Shown: in pieces, positions 30,482 through 38,569 of the stretch
How the letters are laid out: each line of letters opens with the position of its first letter
Numbering within the stretch: position 1 is the stretch's first letter
From: Xanthomonas sp. 10-10
GTDB lineage: Bacteria > Pseudomonadota > Gammaproteobacteria > Xanthomonadales > Xanthomonadaceae
DNA length: 64,000 bases
Assembly (NCBI RefSeq): GCF_040182365.1
Contig: NZ_CP144460.1
Span: 682,001-746,000 of the forward strand
Direction of reading: 5' to 3'
Notes under the pieces: model-generated
Told to the model about the DNA's origin: nothing
Database searches by the model: none
The model's input: the letters and a program-made list of their open reading frames with translations, nothing else
Program-made: the position numbers and the translations under genes

Positions 30482-32446
30482 TTAGAGCACCGCGTTCGTG
30501 AAGTCGAAATCCAGTTCCTTGCCGACCGTCTGCACCAGGTTGCCCTGGATGAAGTCCACGCCGCTCATCCACATCGCGGCGGCCGCCTGCGGGTCTTCGA
30601 TGCGCTGGCCGATGATCAGCAGGCCGCGCTGATGGGCGATGTCGATCACCCCGCGCAGTTCGTCGCGCACCGCGGCATTGCCGTGCGCATCGGCGAAACG
30701 GTTGGCCATGCGCACGAAACTCAGCGGCAACTGGCTCAGCAGCGCGTTGGCTTCGTCGCCGGGCTCGAACTGGCTTAGGCAGAACTGCACGCCGGCCGGC
30801 ATCAGCTTGGCGCAGAACTGCTGCACGGTCACCGCGTGGATCAGGGCATCGTCCAGGCGCAGGTCCACGATCAGCGATTGCCCGGCCACGCCGCGTTCGA
30901 CCAATGCCTTGAGCAGCCAGTCGGCGAACGCATCGCGCGCCAGCGTACGCGGCGATTGCGAGACGAACAGGCGCAGCGGCGGGCTGGCGTGCTGGTACAG
31001 ATGCAGCAGGCCCAGTGCGTGATCCATGACCTGCTGGTCCAGGTCGGCGATGCGTCCGGCCGCTTCGGCGGCGGGAATCACCTGGCCGGCCGAGAGCAGG
31101 GTACCGTCGGCCTGGCGCAGCCGCAGCAGCACCTGGTATTGCGCGGTGTCGCCGCCGGCCACGGCCACGATCGGCTGGTAGGCCAGTTCGAGCTGGCCTT
31201 CGACCAGGCGCAGTTGTTCCTGTTGCTCGGCCTGGCTGGGCGCCAGATAGGTCTGCACGCCGTCGCTGCGCAGGCGTGCCTGCAGCGCAGTGCGCTCGAC
31301 CGCTTCCAGCGCGCTGCCGGTGTCGTCGAAGCCCAGGCCCAGCGGCGCGGCGCCGATCGCGCAGCGCACATGCACCGATTCTTCCTCGCGCACCGGGAAG
31401 GCGTTGGCGGACAGCCGCTCGCGGATGTCCAGCGCGCGTTGTTCCAGACCCGCCTCGTCCAGATCCACGGCCAGCAGCAGGAAGCTGTTGTCGTTCAGAC
31501 GTGCCAGCGGATACGGCTGGGCGGCACTGGCCAGGCGATGCCCGGCCTGGGTCATCAGGCGTTCGTAGGCGGCGTAGCCGTAGCGTTCGCGCAGGCCGAG
31601 TGCGCTGGCGATCTCGATGAAGAACAGGCCGCCGGACTGCTTGCGCTCCAGCGCAGTGGCCAGCAGTTCCATCACGTGGCCGCGCGTGGGCAGGCCGGTT
31701 TCCGGGTTGCTGCGCACGCTGACCTGCTCGCCGGCCAGCTGCAGCGCCTGTTGGCGCGCGCGGCGGATGCGATTGGACACTGCGGCGATCAGGTGGCGCG
31801 GGCGGATCGGTTTGGTGAGGAAATCGTCGGCGCCACTGTCGAGCACTTCGAACTGACGCTCCGGGTCCGGGTCGCCGGTGAGGAAGACGATCGGCAGCAG
31901 CTGCTGCCCCGGCTGCTGGCGGATCAAGGTGGTCAGGCGGATGCCGTCCAGCTCGGGCATGTGCAGATCCATCAGGATCAGATCCGGGTGATAGTCCTGG
32001 ATCGCCTGCGGCACGCTGGCGGCGGTCATTTCGACCTGCGCGTGCATGCCGGCGCCATGCAGCACGCTTTGTGCGAACAAGGCCTGCGAGCGGTCGTCTT
32101 CGACGATCAGGACGCGATACGGCGCATCGGCCGCGACGTTGTCGCCGCCATCGGCTCTGACCGCGGGCACTGCGGAGGACGGCGACGGCGCTGCCGCAAC
32201 ACGCGTTGCGCCGGCATTGGCCGCGGCACGCGCCGGTGCGATGGGCGCGGCGTGGCTGGAAATGTTGGTCGCGGCGGGCGCGGGAATGATCGCCGCACTC
32301 ACCGGCGCGCTGTCGTCGGGCGCGCCGGCAGACTCGTCGGCCCAGCGGCGCCAGTAATCGGCCGGCGGCGTCTCCGCGCGCAGCGGGCGATTACGCGTGG
32401 CGGTGTCGTCACGGGTGGTGAAAGGAACCGGATCTCGGGCGGCCAT
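30482..32446 (-). CDS. REC-GGDEF-EAL response regulator with degenerate GGDEF and EAL motifs
   Basis: A 654-residue cytosolic protein. Residues 1-108 are a low-complexity Ala/Pro-rich region. REC spans about 111-225 with phosphoacceptor D160 (LILMDLHMPELDG) and K212. A GGDEF fold spans about 245-400, but the signature position reads NDNSF (318-322), so cyclase activity is unlikely. An EAL fold spans about 412-650, but EAL is replaced by QVLLR (438-442) and the DDFG motif by SQFEPG (558-563), so phosphodiesterase activity is doubtful. It ends DFDFTNAVL, like FimX-type C-termini. It could be a phospho-controlled c-di-GMP receptor. First gene of an operon with the hybrid kinase; PdeR or FimX-like relation is possible but not claimed. 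Confidence 0.88.
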   Translation of the reverse strand: MAARDPVPFTTRDDTATRNRPLRAETPPADYWRRWADESAGAPDDSAPVSAAIIPAPAATNISSHAAPIAPARAAANAGATRVAAAPSPSSAVPAVRADGGDNVAADAPYRVLIVEDDRSQALFAQSVLHGAGMHAQVEMTAASVPQAIQDYHPDLILMDLHMPELDGIRLTTLIRQQPGQQLLPIVFLTGDPDPERQFEVLDSGADDFLTKPIRPRHLIAAVSNRIRRARQQALQLAGEQVSVRSNPETGLPTRGHVMELLATALERKQSGGLFFIEIASALGLRERYGYAAYERLMTQAGHRLASAAQPYPLARLNDNSFLLLAVDLDEAGLEQRALDIRERLSANAFPVREEESVHVRCAIGAAPLGLGFDDTGSALEAVERTALQARLRSDGVQTYLAPSQAEQQEQLRLVEGQLELAYQPIVAVAGGDTAQYQVLLRLRQADGTLLSAGQVIPAAEAAGRIADLDQQVMDHALGLLHLYQHASPPLRLFVSQSPRTLARDAFADWLLKALVERGVAGQSLIVDLRLDDALIHAVTVQQFCAKLMPAGVQFCLSQFEPGDEANALLSQLPLSFVRMANRFADAHGNAAVRDELRGVIDIAHQRGLLIIGQRIEDPQAAAAMWMSGVDFIQGNLVQTVGKELDFDFTNAVL

Positions 32447-32484
32447 CGATACTCCCTGCAGTCGCGATGATTATGCGATGAACT

Positions 32485-33111
32485 TCACGATAGCGGTGAG
32501 CGGCGTGCAGCCGGCGTGCTTGCCGGGCGCATCGGCGCGACCAGCCGGCGCATGCCACGCCACAGCAAGCGCCAGGCCCACCACACCACCAGCGCGACCA
32601 ACACGCTGGACCCCACCGCCAGACCCAATGCCAACCATGGATGCGCCAGGGCCAGCGCCAACGCGGTGGTAGCGATGGTGTCTTCGGCCAGCGAGGCGAC
32701 CCAGTTGCTGGCCGGTTCCGGCGAGGTGTTGAGCAAGGCGCGGGTGCCGGCCTTGAGGGTGTGGCTGGTCAGTGCCACGCCGGCGCCGGCGGCCAGCACG
32801 CCCGTGCTCAGATCACCGTCCGGCGACAGCGTGGCTGCGGCCAGAAATGCGCCGGCCGGCACCCGTGCCAGCGTCTGCAGCAGGTCCCAGCCCGAATCCA
32901 CGCCGGGGATCTTGTCGGCGAAGAATTCGGCCACCGCCAGCGCACCGGATGTGCCCAGCACCCACCATGATTGCGCTGGATGCAGCGCCGGCGGCAGCTC
33001 GATCCAGCCGAGCAGGCCGGCCAGGCCGACGCCAAACACGGTGAGATAGACGCGGATGCCGGCCAGCCAGGCCAGCAGGATGCCGATCACGAACAGATGG
33101 GCTTCGCTCAT
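32485..33111 (-). CDS. DUF4126-family membrane protein
   Basis: A 208-residue integral membrane protein with about five hydrophobic segments (HLFVIGILLAWLAGIRVYLTVFGVGLAGLLG; LAAATLSPDG…GVLAAGAGVALTSHTLKAGTRALLNTSPEP; ALALAHPWLALGLAVGSSVLVALVVWW). The HTLKAGTRALLN…SPEP(A/F)SN stretch is the DUF4126 hallmark. Function unknown. ATG 33111 has AGGAAG upstream and removes seven poorly conserved residues. The basic, Pro/Arg-rich tail is probably cytoplasmic. Confidence 0.82.
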   Translation of the reverse strand: MSEAHLFVIGILLAWLAGIRVYLTVFGVGLAGLLGWIELPPALHPAQSWWVLGTSGALAVAEFFADKIPGVDSGWDLLQTLARVPAGAFLAAATLSPDGDLSTGVLAAGAGVALTSHTLKAGTRALLNTSPEPASNWVASLAEDTIATTALALALAHPWLALGLAVGSSVLVALVVWWAWRLLWRGMRRLVAPMRPASTPAARRSPLS

Positions 33112-33233
33112 GGCGTTGCTTCCTGCGAACAATACGGAACTATCGGATAACCGCCGGCCGAGCGCCAGCGTGACCGCCGCTGAGGCTCTGGCACACTACG
33201 TCGCCGCCCACAGCGCCGGCCCGTCCGGACCCG

Positions 33234-33977
33234 ATGCCCATGAGACCAGCCGCACGCGTTCAGATCGTCCAACGGGAGCCGGGCGGTGGCCCTTCCAGCG
33301 GCCGCTGGCTGTGGATCGTGATCGTCCTGCTGTGGCTGGCCTCCCTGGGCGGGGTGTGGTGGATGGCCAGCCGCACTGCGGCGCCGCGCCTGGTCGAGGC
33401 CGAGACGGCGTTGCAGCAGGCCCAGCGCAGCCAGGCCCAGCAGCGCAAGCTGATCGAACAATTGCAGCAGCGCCAGGTCAATCTGGCGATGTCCGACAAG
33501 ATCAGCCGCGCGGCCAATACCGAAGTGCAGGCCTCGCTGGCCGAGCGCGACGAACAGATCGCCGCCTTGCGCGCCGATGTGGCCTTTTATGAGCGGCTGG
33601 TGGGTTCCACTGCGCAGCGCAAGGGGCTGAACGCGCACTCGGTGCAGTTCACCGCCGAGGCCGGCGGCACCTGGAACTACAGCGTCGTGCTGACCCAGAA
33701 CCTCAACCGCGGCGCGATCAGTCAGGGGCAGCTGCGCTTTGCGGTGGAGGGCGTGCGTTCCGGCAAGCTGGTGACGGTGAGCTGGAACGAGCTGCACCAG
33801 AAGCCCGAGGCCGCCGCTCAGCCGTATTCGTTCCGCTATTTCCAGCAGTTGGACGGCAGCGTGATCCTGCCGAAGGATTTCACCCCGCAACGTGTCAAAA
33901 TCTCCCTGAGCGGCGATGGGGCGCCGGTCAATCAGACATTCGATTGGAAAGTCGCCGGCAATGGCGCGGGGGAGTAG
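33234..33977 (+). CDS. Single-pass membrane protein with coiled coil (DUF6776-like)
   Basis: A 247-residue protein with one transmembrane helix at about 24-44 ([20 protein letters not shown]), a Gln/Ala-rich coiled coil at about 50-115, and a C-terminal beta-rich domain ([44 protein letters not shown]). This layout matches a proteobacterial family usually next to bactofilin and erpA. Function unknown. ATG 33234 or 33240. Three bases separate its stop from the bactofilin gene, so they are co-transcribed and may act together in cell-envelope organisation. Confidence 0.75.
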   Translation: MPMRPAARVQIVQREPGGGPSSGRWLWIVIVLLWLASLGGVWWMASRTAAPRLVEAETALQQAQRSQAQQRKLIEQLQQRQVNLAMSDKISRAANTEVQASLAERDEQIAALRADVAFYERLVGSTAQRKGLNAHSVQFTAEAGGTWNYSVVLTQNLNRGAISQGQLRFAVEGVRSGKLVTVSWNELHQKPEAAAQPYSFRYFQQLDGSVILPKDFTPQRVKISLSGDGAPVNQTFDWKVAGNGAGE

Positions 33978-33980
33978 CTC

Positions 33981-34430
33981 ATGTTCGGAAACAAATCCAA
34001 CCGTGGTGCGCAGACCGTGGTCGATACCTTGATCGGGCCGCAGGTGGTGATCCGCGGCGACCTGATGTTCAGTGGCGGGCTGTATGTGGAAGGCCGCATC
34101 CTGGGCAAGGTGATTGCCGAAGAAGGCGCCAGCGCCACCTTGACTGTGGCCGAGCAAGGCAGCATCGAGGGCGAAGTGCGTGCGCCGATCGTGATCATCA
34201 ATGGTCAGCTGACCGGCGACGTGCATGCGGCCGAGCGGGTCGAACTGGCAGCCAATGCGCGGGTGCAGGGCAACGTGCACTACCAGGTGGTGGAAATGAG
34301 CGCCGGCGCGCAGCTCACCGGGCGGTTGATCCATGCCGCCACCGCAGGCGCGACCGCCGCTTTGCCAGCCCCGGAAGCCAGCCGCACCGAGCCGGCCAAG
34401 GCCCTGCAGGCCGAAACCGCAGAGGCCTGA
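33981..34430 (+). CDS. Bactofilin (polymer-forming cytoskeletal protein)
   Basis: A 149-residue protein with a DUF583 beta-helical core at about 15-115: [80 protein letters not shown]. Bactofilins self-assemble into filaments without nucleotides and help shape or polarise the cell. The C-terminal tail is disordered (Ala/Glu-rich). Immediately downstream of the coiled-coil membrane protein, a plausible partner, and upstream of erpA. Confidence 0.92.
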   Translation: MFGNKSNRGAQTVVDTLIGPQVVIRGDLMFSGGLYVEGRILGKVIAEEGASATLTVAEQGSIEGEVRAPIVIINGQLTGDVHAAERVELAANARVQGNVHYQVVEMSAGAQLTGRLIHAATAGATAALPAPEASRTEPAKALQAETAEA

Positions 34431-34510
34431 GCGGGCGCGCGGCTGAAGCCGGAGCGTCTGGCCGGCACGGCCTGCTTGAAGTGGGGCCGCCTGGCCCCCA
34501 TGCTGACGCC

Positions 34511-34897
34511 ATGAGTACGCTCGTTTCGCTTCCCACTGCCGCCCCGGCCCCGGACTATCAGTCCATCGACCGGCCGCTGAACTTTTCTGGAGCCGCCGCC
34601 GCCAAGGTGCGCGAGCTGATCCAGGAAGAGGGCAACGCCGAGCTGGCGTTGCGCGTGTATATCCAGGGAGGCGGGTGTTCCGGCTTCCAGTACGGTTTCG
34701 AATTCGACGAGAACCGCGCCGAAGACGATCTGGCCGTGGCCACCGATGGCGTGACGCTGCTGGTCGACCCGCTCAGCCTGCAATACCTGATGGGCGCCGA
34801 GGTGGACTACACCGAGAGCCTGACCGGCGCGCAGTTCGTGATCCGCAATCCCAACGCCAAGACCACCTGCGGGTGCGGTAGCAGCTTCAGCGTCTGA
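34511..34897 (+). CDS. erpA: Iron-sulfur cluster insertion protein ErpA
   Basis: A 128-residue A-type Fe-S carrier that delivers clusters to apo-enzymes. Ligand cysteines are C56 ([11 protein letters not shown]), C120 and C122 ([11 protein letters not shown]). It has the usual ErpA segment YFEFDEN…[20 protein letters not shown] 34511 ([10 protein letters not shown]); the reading frame is open further upstream but only as overlap with bactofilin. Eighty bases downstream of bactofilin. Confidence 0.95.
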   Translation: MSTLVSLPTAAPAPDYQSIDRPLNFSGAAAAKVRELIQEEGNAELALRVYIQGGGCSGFQYGFEFDENRAEDDLAVATDGVTLLVDPLSLQYLMGAEVDYTESLTGAQFVIRNPNAKTTCGCGSSFSV

Positions 34898-35211
34898 GGC
34901 TGTTCGGCCGGTTTCGGTCGCGTGCTTGCGATCGTTTGTCGGTGCATTGTTGCGTCGACGGGTGCCTGCAGCACGGCTGGCCGAGGTGCGCTGATCCAGC
35001 GCAATTGCTCAGCACCGCTGCGAAGATCGACGCAGCAGAGCACGCAAGCGCGTTTCGATAGATCGGCGCTGCGGGCGCACGGCGCCGGCATGGTCGAACC
35101 GCTTGTCTTCACCGGCGACCTGCAACAAGTGCGAGCGTCCACTGCGCGCCTGGGCCGATCATCATGCGCTGCCGGTTGCGGGTGTCGCCAATTATCGGCA
35201 GGCTTGCGCCG
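34898..35211. other. 314-bp spacer between erpA and nudC
   Basis: No gene or strong hairpin was recognised. The nudC frame extends back to 35164 but the extra residues are unlike the family. The promoter of nudC should be here; I cannot assign it. Confidence 0.45.
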
Positions 35212-36111
35212 ATGCCAGCATCTACTCTTCCGTTGTCCGGTTTTGCCTTCACCCATGCGCCGCTCGATCGTGGCGATGCCTTGCGCGACGATCCCGCCGC
35301 GTTGGCGCAATTGTGGCCACAAGGCCAGGTGCTGTTGATCGACGCCAAGGGCACCGCCCTGGCCGATGCGCAGGGGCAGCCGTTGTTGCTGCAGGGCGCA
35401 GCGCTTGCCGATAGTCCGGAGGCGGCGATCTTCCTGGGCGTGCGCGATGGCCGGGGCTGGTTCTGCCTGTCGGCCGACCCGCTCGACATCAAGGCGCCGC
35501 AGCGGGTGGATCTGCGCCAGGCAGCGGCCGAATGGCCGGCGGAGATCGCCACGACGGCGTCGTATGCGCGGGCCATGCTGCACTGGCAGTCGCGCACGCG
35601 CTTTTGCGGCGTGTGCGGCGGGGCGATCGTGTTCCGCCGCGCCGGCTTCATCGCGCATTGCACGCAGTGCCAGACCGAGCACTACCCACGCGTGGACCCG
35701 GCGATCATCGTTGCGGTCAGCGACGGACAACGGTTGCTGTTGGGCCGCCAGGCGAGCTGGGCGCCGCGGCGTTATTCGGTGATCGCCGGATTCGTGGAGC
35801 CGGGCGAGTCGCTGGAACAGACGGTGGCGCGCGAGGTGCATGAGGAAACCCGCGTGCGGATCCAGCACTGCAGCTATGTCGGTGCGCAGCCGTGGCCGTT
35901 CCCGGGGGCGCTGATGCTGGGCTTTACCGCGCATGCGGCCGCAACCGAAGTGCCGCAGGTGACCGGTGAACTGGAAGATGCGCGCTGGGTGAGCCATGCC
36001 GAGGTCGGCGCAGCGCTGGCTGGACAAGGTGGTGACGACGGGATCGGGCTGCCGCCTGCGATTTCGATTGCGCGCGCTCTGATCGAGCACTGGTATCGCA
36101 CCCATGGCTGA
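35212..36111 (+). CDS. nudC: NAD+ diphosphatase / deNADding enzyme NudC
   Basis: A 299-residue zinc-ribbon Nudix hydrolase that cleaves NADH/NAD+ and removes NAD caps from RNA. An N-terminal NUDIX-like domain (to about 95) is followed by a zinc ribbon with C132, C135, C150, C153 (FCGVCGG…HCTQC), then YPRVDPAIIV, the Nudix box at 193-215 (GFVEPGESLEQTVAREVHEET) and the NudC-specific QPWPFP at 226-231. All catalytic features are intact. ATG 35212 (MPASTLPLSG). Confidence 0.95.
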   Translation: MPASTLPLSGFAFTHAPLDRGDALRDDPAALAQLWPQGQVLLIDAKGTALADAQGQPLLLQGAALADSPEAAIFLGVRDGRGWFCLSADPLDIKAPQRVDLRQAAAEWPAEIATTASYARAMLHWQSRTRFCGVCGGAIVFRRAGFIAHCTQCQTEHYPRVDPAIIVAVSDGQRLLLGRQASWAPRRYSVIAGFVEPGESLEQTVAREVHEETRVRIQHCSYVGAQPWPFPGALMLGFTAHAAATEVPQVTGELEDARWVSHAEVGAALAGQGGDDGIGLPPAISIARALIEHWYRTHG

Positions 36112-36244
36112 CGGCGCCGGCTGCAAGCGCATGCTGCTGGCAAGCGCTCCGGCGCCGCTGGCGGTTGCGTGCGGTGCCGGTACGCGAAACGCGTTACAGG
36201 GCGGTTGTGCCCGCTCGGCTAGACTCGGCTGAGGAGGGACACCT

Positions 36245-37138
36245 ATGTTCACCACCCTGGTTGCCGTCGTCGTCGCACTCACGCTGGGCCATCTGGTCCC
36301 GGCGCAGGTGGCCAGGCTGCGCCGTTTTGAATGGTTTGGCCATTGGCTGCGCCGGCTGGACAGTCATGCTGCCGGGCGTGGCGCCTGGCAGGGCCGCTAC
36401 GGATTCCTGCTTGCGCTGTTGCCGGTGCTGCTGGTGGCGATCGTGCTGCAGTGGTTGCTGGACGATGTCTGGCACGGATTCCTGTCGCTGCTGTTCGGCG
36501 TAGCGGTGCTGGCCTGGACCTGGGGCCCGCGCGATCTGGACCGCGATGTCGAGGCGGTGATCGATGCCGACGCGCCGGGTGCGCGACGCGACGCGATCTC
36601 GCAGTTGCAGGCTGCCGGCGGCAGCGTGCACGAGGATGCGCCATCGCTGGTCGAAGCGGTGGTGGTCAACGGCCTGCGGCGCTGGTTTGCGGTGCTGTGG
36701 TGGTTTCTGTTGCTGGGCCCGTTCGGCGCGGTGGTGTATCGCCTGACTGCGCTGGCGGTGGAAAGCCCGCTGGCCGTGCTGCTACCTCCACGCAACCTTG
36801 CCGGCGCGCGCTGGCTGCTGGCCGCATTGGAATGGCCGGTGGCGCAGTTGATGACGGTGTCGATGGCGCTGGTGGGCAATTTCGAGACGGTGTTTCGCGC
36901 CTGGCGGCAGGCGCACGGAAATCGCTGGACGTTGGAGCCGCATTTTCTCGGTGCGGTTGCGCGTGCCAGCGTCAGTGCCGAGCTACGCGAAGAAGCGCAC
37001 GACTACACCGACTCGGGACTGGTGCCGGTCTGGCGCCGGCTGCCGGAAGTGCGCGATGCAATGAGCCTGGTCTGGCGCGTGCTGCTGCTGTGGATGGTGG
37101 TGCTGGCGTTGTTGGTGATTGCCGGGTGGGTGCGGTAA
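36245..37138 (+). CDS. ampE: AmpE-like regulatory membrane protein
   Basis: A 297-residue integral membrane protein with about four hydrophobic segments: residues 1-18, 55-72 (FLLALLPVLLVAIVLQWLL), 140-160 (WFAVLWWFLLLGPFGAVVYRL) and the C-terminus. The arrangement and motifs GPRDLDRDVEAVIDAD and LRRWFAVLWWFLLLGPFGAVVYR match AmpE (distantly related to CobD/CbiB), linked with AmpD in beta-lactamase induction in other bacteria. ampD is not adjacent here; the role in peptidoglycan sensing is inferred. ATG 36245 with GAGGAGG upstream. Confidence 0.85.
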   Translation: MFTTLVAVVVALTLGHLVPAQVARLRRFEWFGHWLRRLDSHAAGRGAWQGRYGFLLALLPVLLVAIVLQWLLDDVWHGFLSLLFGVAVLAWTWGPRDLDRDVEAVIDADAPGARRDAISQLQAAGGSVHEDAPSLVEAVVVNGLRRWFAVLWWFLLLGPFGAVVYRLTALAVESPLAVLLPPRNLAGARWLLAALEWPVAQLMTVSMALVGNFETVFRAWRQAHGNRWTLEPHFLGAVARASVSAELREEAHDYTDSGLVPVWRRLPEVRDAMSLVWRVLLLWMVVLALLVIAGWVR

Positions 37139-37308
37139 GCGGTGCACGCATTGTCACGTGTGAGCATTGCAGAAGGCTGCGCGCAGCGACTCGTAAAGCA
37201 CCAACTGATCACGCAGCTGTTCTCTATCGAGGCCTGCATCAACGCGATTCGAACATCGCGTTCAATCTACGCAGTTGTTGGAGCAACGATCCGATTACAG
37301 GCTGCCTC

Positions 37309-37488
37309 TTAGTCATTGCTGCAACCAGTAATCGAAAGCTCAAGCGCCCCTTCTCTGACATCAGCGAAGATCCGAGTTCCATCGGTAAACTGGATAACGA
37401 GCTCCCCGGATCGGTGACGCCAGACCGTTTGAACAATCTTTCCGGCGAGCAGCGCGGTAACGCGGTCTGCTTCTTCTTGCAGCGTCAC
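37309..37488 (-). CDS. 59-residue small protein of unknown function
   Basis: A small ORF of 59 codons with clear signs of being real. It starts at GTG 37488 with AAAGGA upstream. The protein reads like a folded domain: helix LQEEADRVTALLAGK, then strands VQTVWRHRSGELVIQFTDGTRIFADVREGALELSIT. The stop is TAA at 37309. It lies 18 bases downstream of the DUF2752 gene on the same strand. I do not recognise a function; the (F/V)TDGTR(I/L)F pattern suggests a small beta-rich domain. Confidence 0.65.
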   Translation of the reverse strand: MTLQEEADRVTALLAGKIVQTVWRHRSGELVIQFTDGTRIFADVREGALELSITGCSND

Positions 37489-37506
37489 TGCGTGGTCCTT
37501 TCCGGC

Positions 37507-37917
37507 TTAACCCGGCGCAAGCAGCGTAAACGGGTACCACGGCAGATTCCGTGCAATCCAGTACGTGGGAAGTGCCCACAACCAGAACTTGGGTTCGGAC
37601 ATCACGCTCACCACCGGTGCGAACCAGCGTGCGCGCCAGCCGGCTTTCCAGGCGAGCAGGCCGGGCAGGGTGAACAGGCCGAGCACGGCGGCCGGATTCA
37701 TGGCGAAGGCGCCGGGAAGATCGAAATGCACCAGCGCGTACAGCGCGCGGGTCATGCCGCAACCGGGGCAGTAGCAGCCGGTGACGGCGCGGAACACGCA
37801 CGGCGGGAACGGGCTGTTGCTCGCGTTCGGGTCGAAGCGGTACAGCAGCGACACGCCAAAGGCGGCCACGCTGGTGGCCGCCCCCAGTCCAAGCCAATGG
37901 CGTGGACGCAGCTCCAT
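37507..37917 (-). CDS. DUF2752-family membrane protein
   Basis: A 136-residue protein with a Cys-containing core, FPPCVFRAVTGCYCPGCGMTRAL, the DUF2752 hallmark (CP.P(S/T)..TG..CPGCG.TRA), and about three hydrophobic helices (WLGLGAATSVAAFGVSLLY; AVLGLFTLPGLLAW; WLWALPTYWIARNLPWYPF). Function unknown. Its ATG overlaps the stop of the CD225-family gene by one base (TAATG), so the two are translationally coupled; the pair is common in Xanthomonadaceae. Confidence 0.88.
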   Translation of the reverse strand: MELRPRHWLGLGAATSVAAFGVSLLYRFDPNASNSPFPPCVFRAVTGCYCPGCGMTRALYALVHFDLPGAFAMNPAAVLGLFTLPGLLAWKAGWRARWFAPVVSVMSEPKFWLWALPTYWIARNLPWYPFTLLAPG

Positions 37918-38261
37918 TACTGCATGTGTTGCAGCTGCTGCATGTAATCCATGTAGCCCTGCATGCCGCCGGTGGCGACCATGCCGATGTTGATCAGCAG
38001 GCCGATCGCGGCCAGCACGCTGGTCACGATGCACCAGGTCTTGGCGGTGTTGGAGGCGCGACGCGCGCCGTCGATGTCGCCCTGGTTGAGCAGGCCGTTG
38101 ACCTTGCTGGAGAACACGATCGCCACGATGCCGGTGATCAGGGCCGGGCAGCACAGGCAGAAGCCGAGCACGGTGGAGACGATCGCCCAGATCAGGTGAT
38201 TGGGCACCGGGCCGGGTGCGGCGCTGGACGAGGGATGGATCGGCGGTGGGATGGCACTCAT
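37917..38261 (-). CDS. CD225/dispanin-family membrane protein
   Basis: A 114-residue protein: proline-rich N-terminus (about 1-20), a CD225-type re-entrant/transmembrane region LIWAIVSTVLGFCLCCPALITGIVAIVFSSKVNGLLNQGD, then AKTWCIVTSVLAAIGLLINIGMV. This is the dispanin pattern (also in eukaryotic IFITMs), including membrane-proximal cysteines that could be acylated, and the AIVFS.KV…GD…A..AS..AK.W motif. The bacterial role is unknown. First gene of a three-gene minus-strand operon with DUF2752 and the 59-residue protein. ATG 38261 with AAGGAGC upstream. Confidence 0.88.
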   Translation of the reverse strand: MSAIPPPIHPSSSAAPGPVPNHLIWAIVSTVLGFCLCCPALITGIVAIVFSSKVNGLLNQGDIDGARRASNTAKTWCIVTSVLAAIGLLINIGMVATGGMQGYMDYMQQLQHMQ

Positions 38262-38569
38262 GGTGAAGCTCCTTGGGTGGTAAACGACAACGAACGGATC
38301 GGGTGCGTGGGGATGGGAAGGGCGGCGGCAGCGCGAGCGATGGCAGCGTGCGTCGTGCCTGCAGGACCGCGCTGCAGCGCTGCCACCGCGCGCTGCCGAC
38401 AGGCACGACGGCTGCCGGTTGCGGCAGATGTCTCAGACACCAGATTGAGCACGACGACGTCCCCCGGTACGACTGGCCGCGTCCGCTTGGCGAACGCGGC
38501 GGCAAAGCGTGCAGTGGCGCACAGGCTACTCGCGGTGCGCGACGGACGCAAAGCCCGCGCCCATGCGGC
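38262..38569. other. 308-bp spacer upstream of the CD225 gene
   Basis: A 97-codon open frame on the minus strand covers most of it, but its Arg/Ala/Thr-rich product and lack of a ribosome-binding site make it unconvincing. It should hold the promoter of the CD225-DUF2752 operon; none was pinpointed. Confidence 0.4.
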
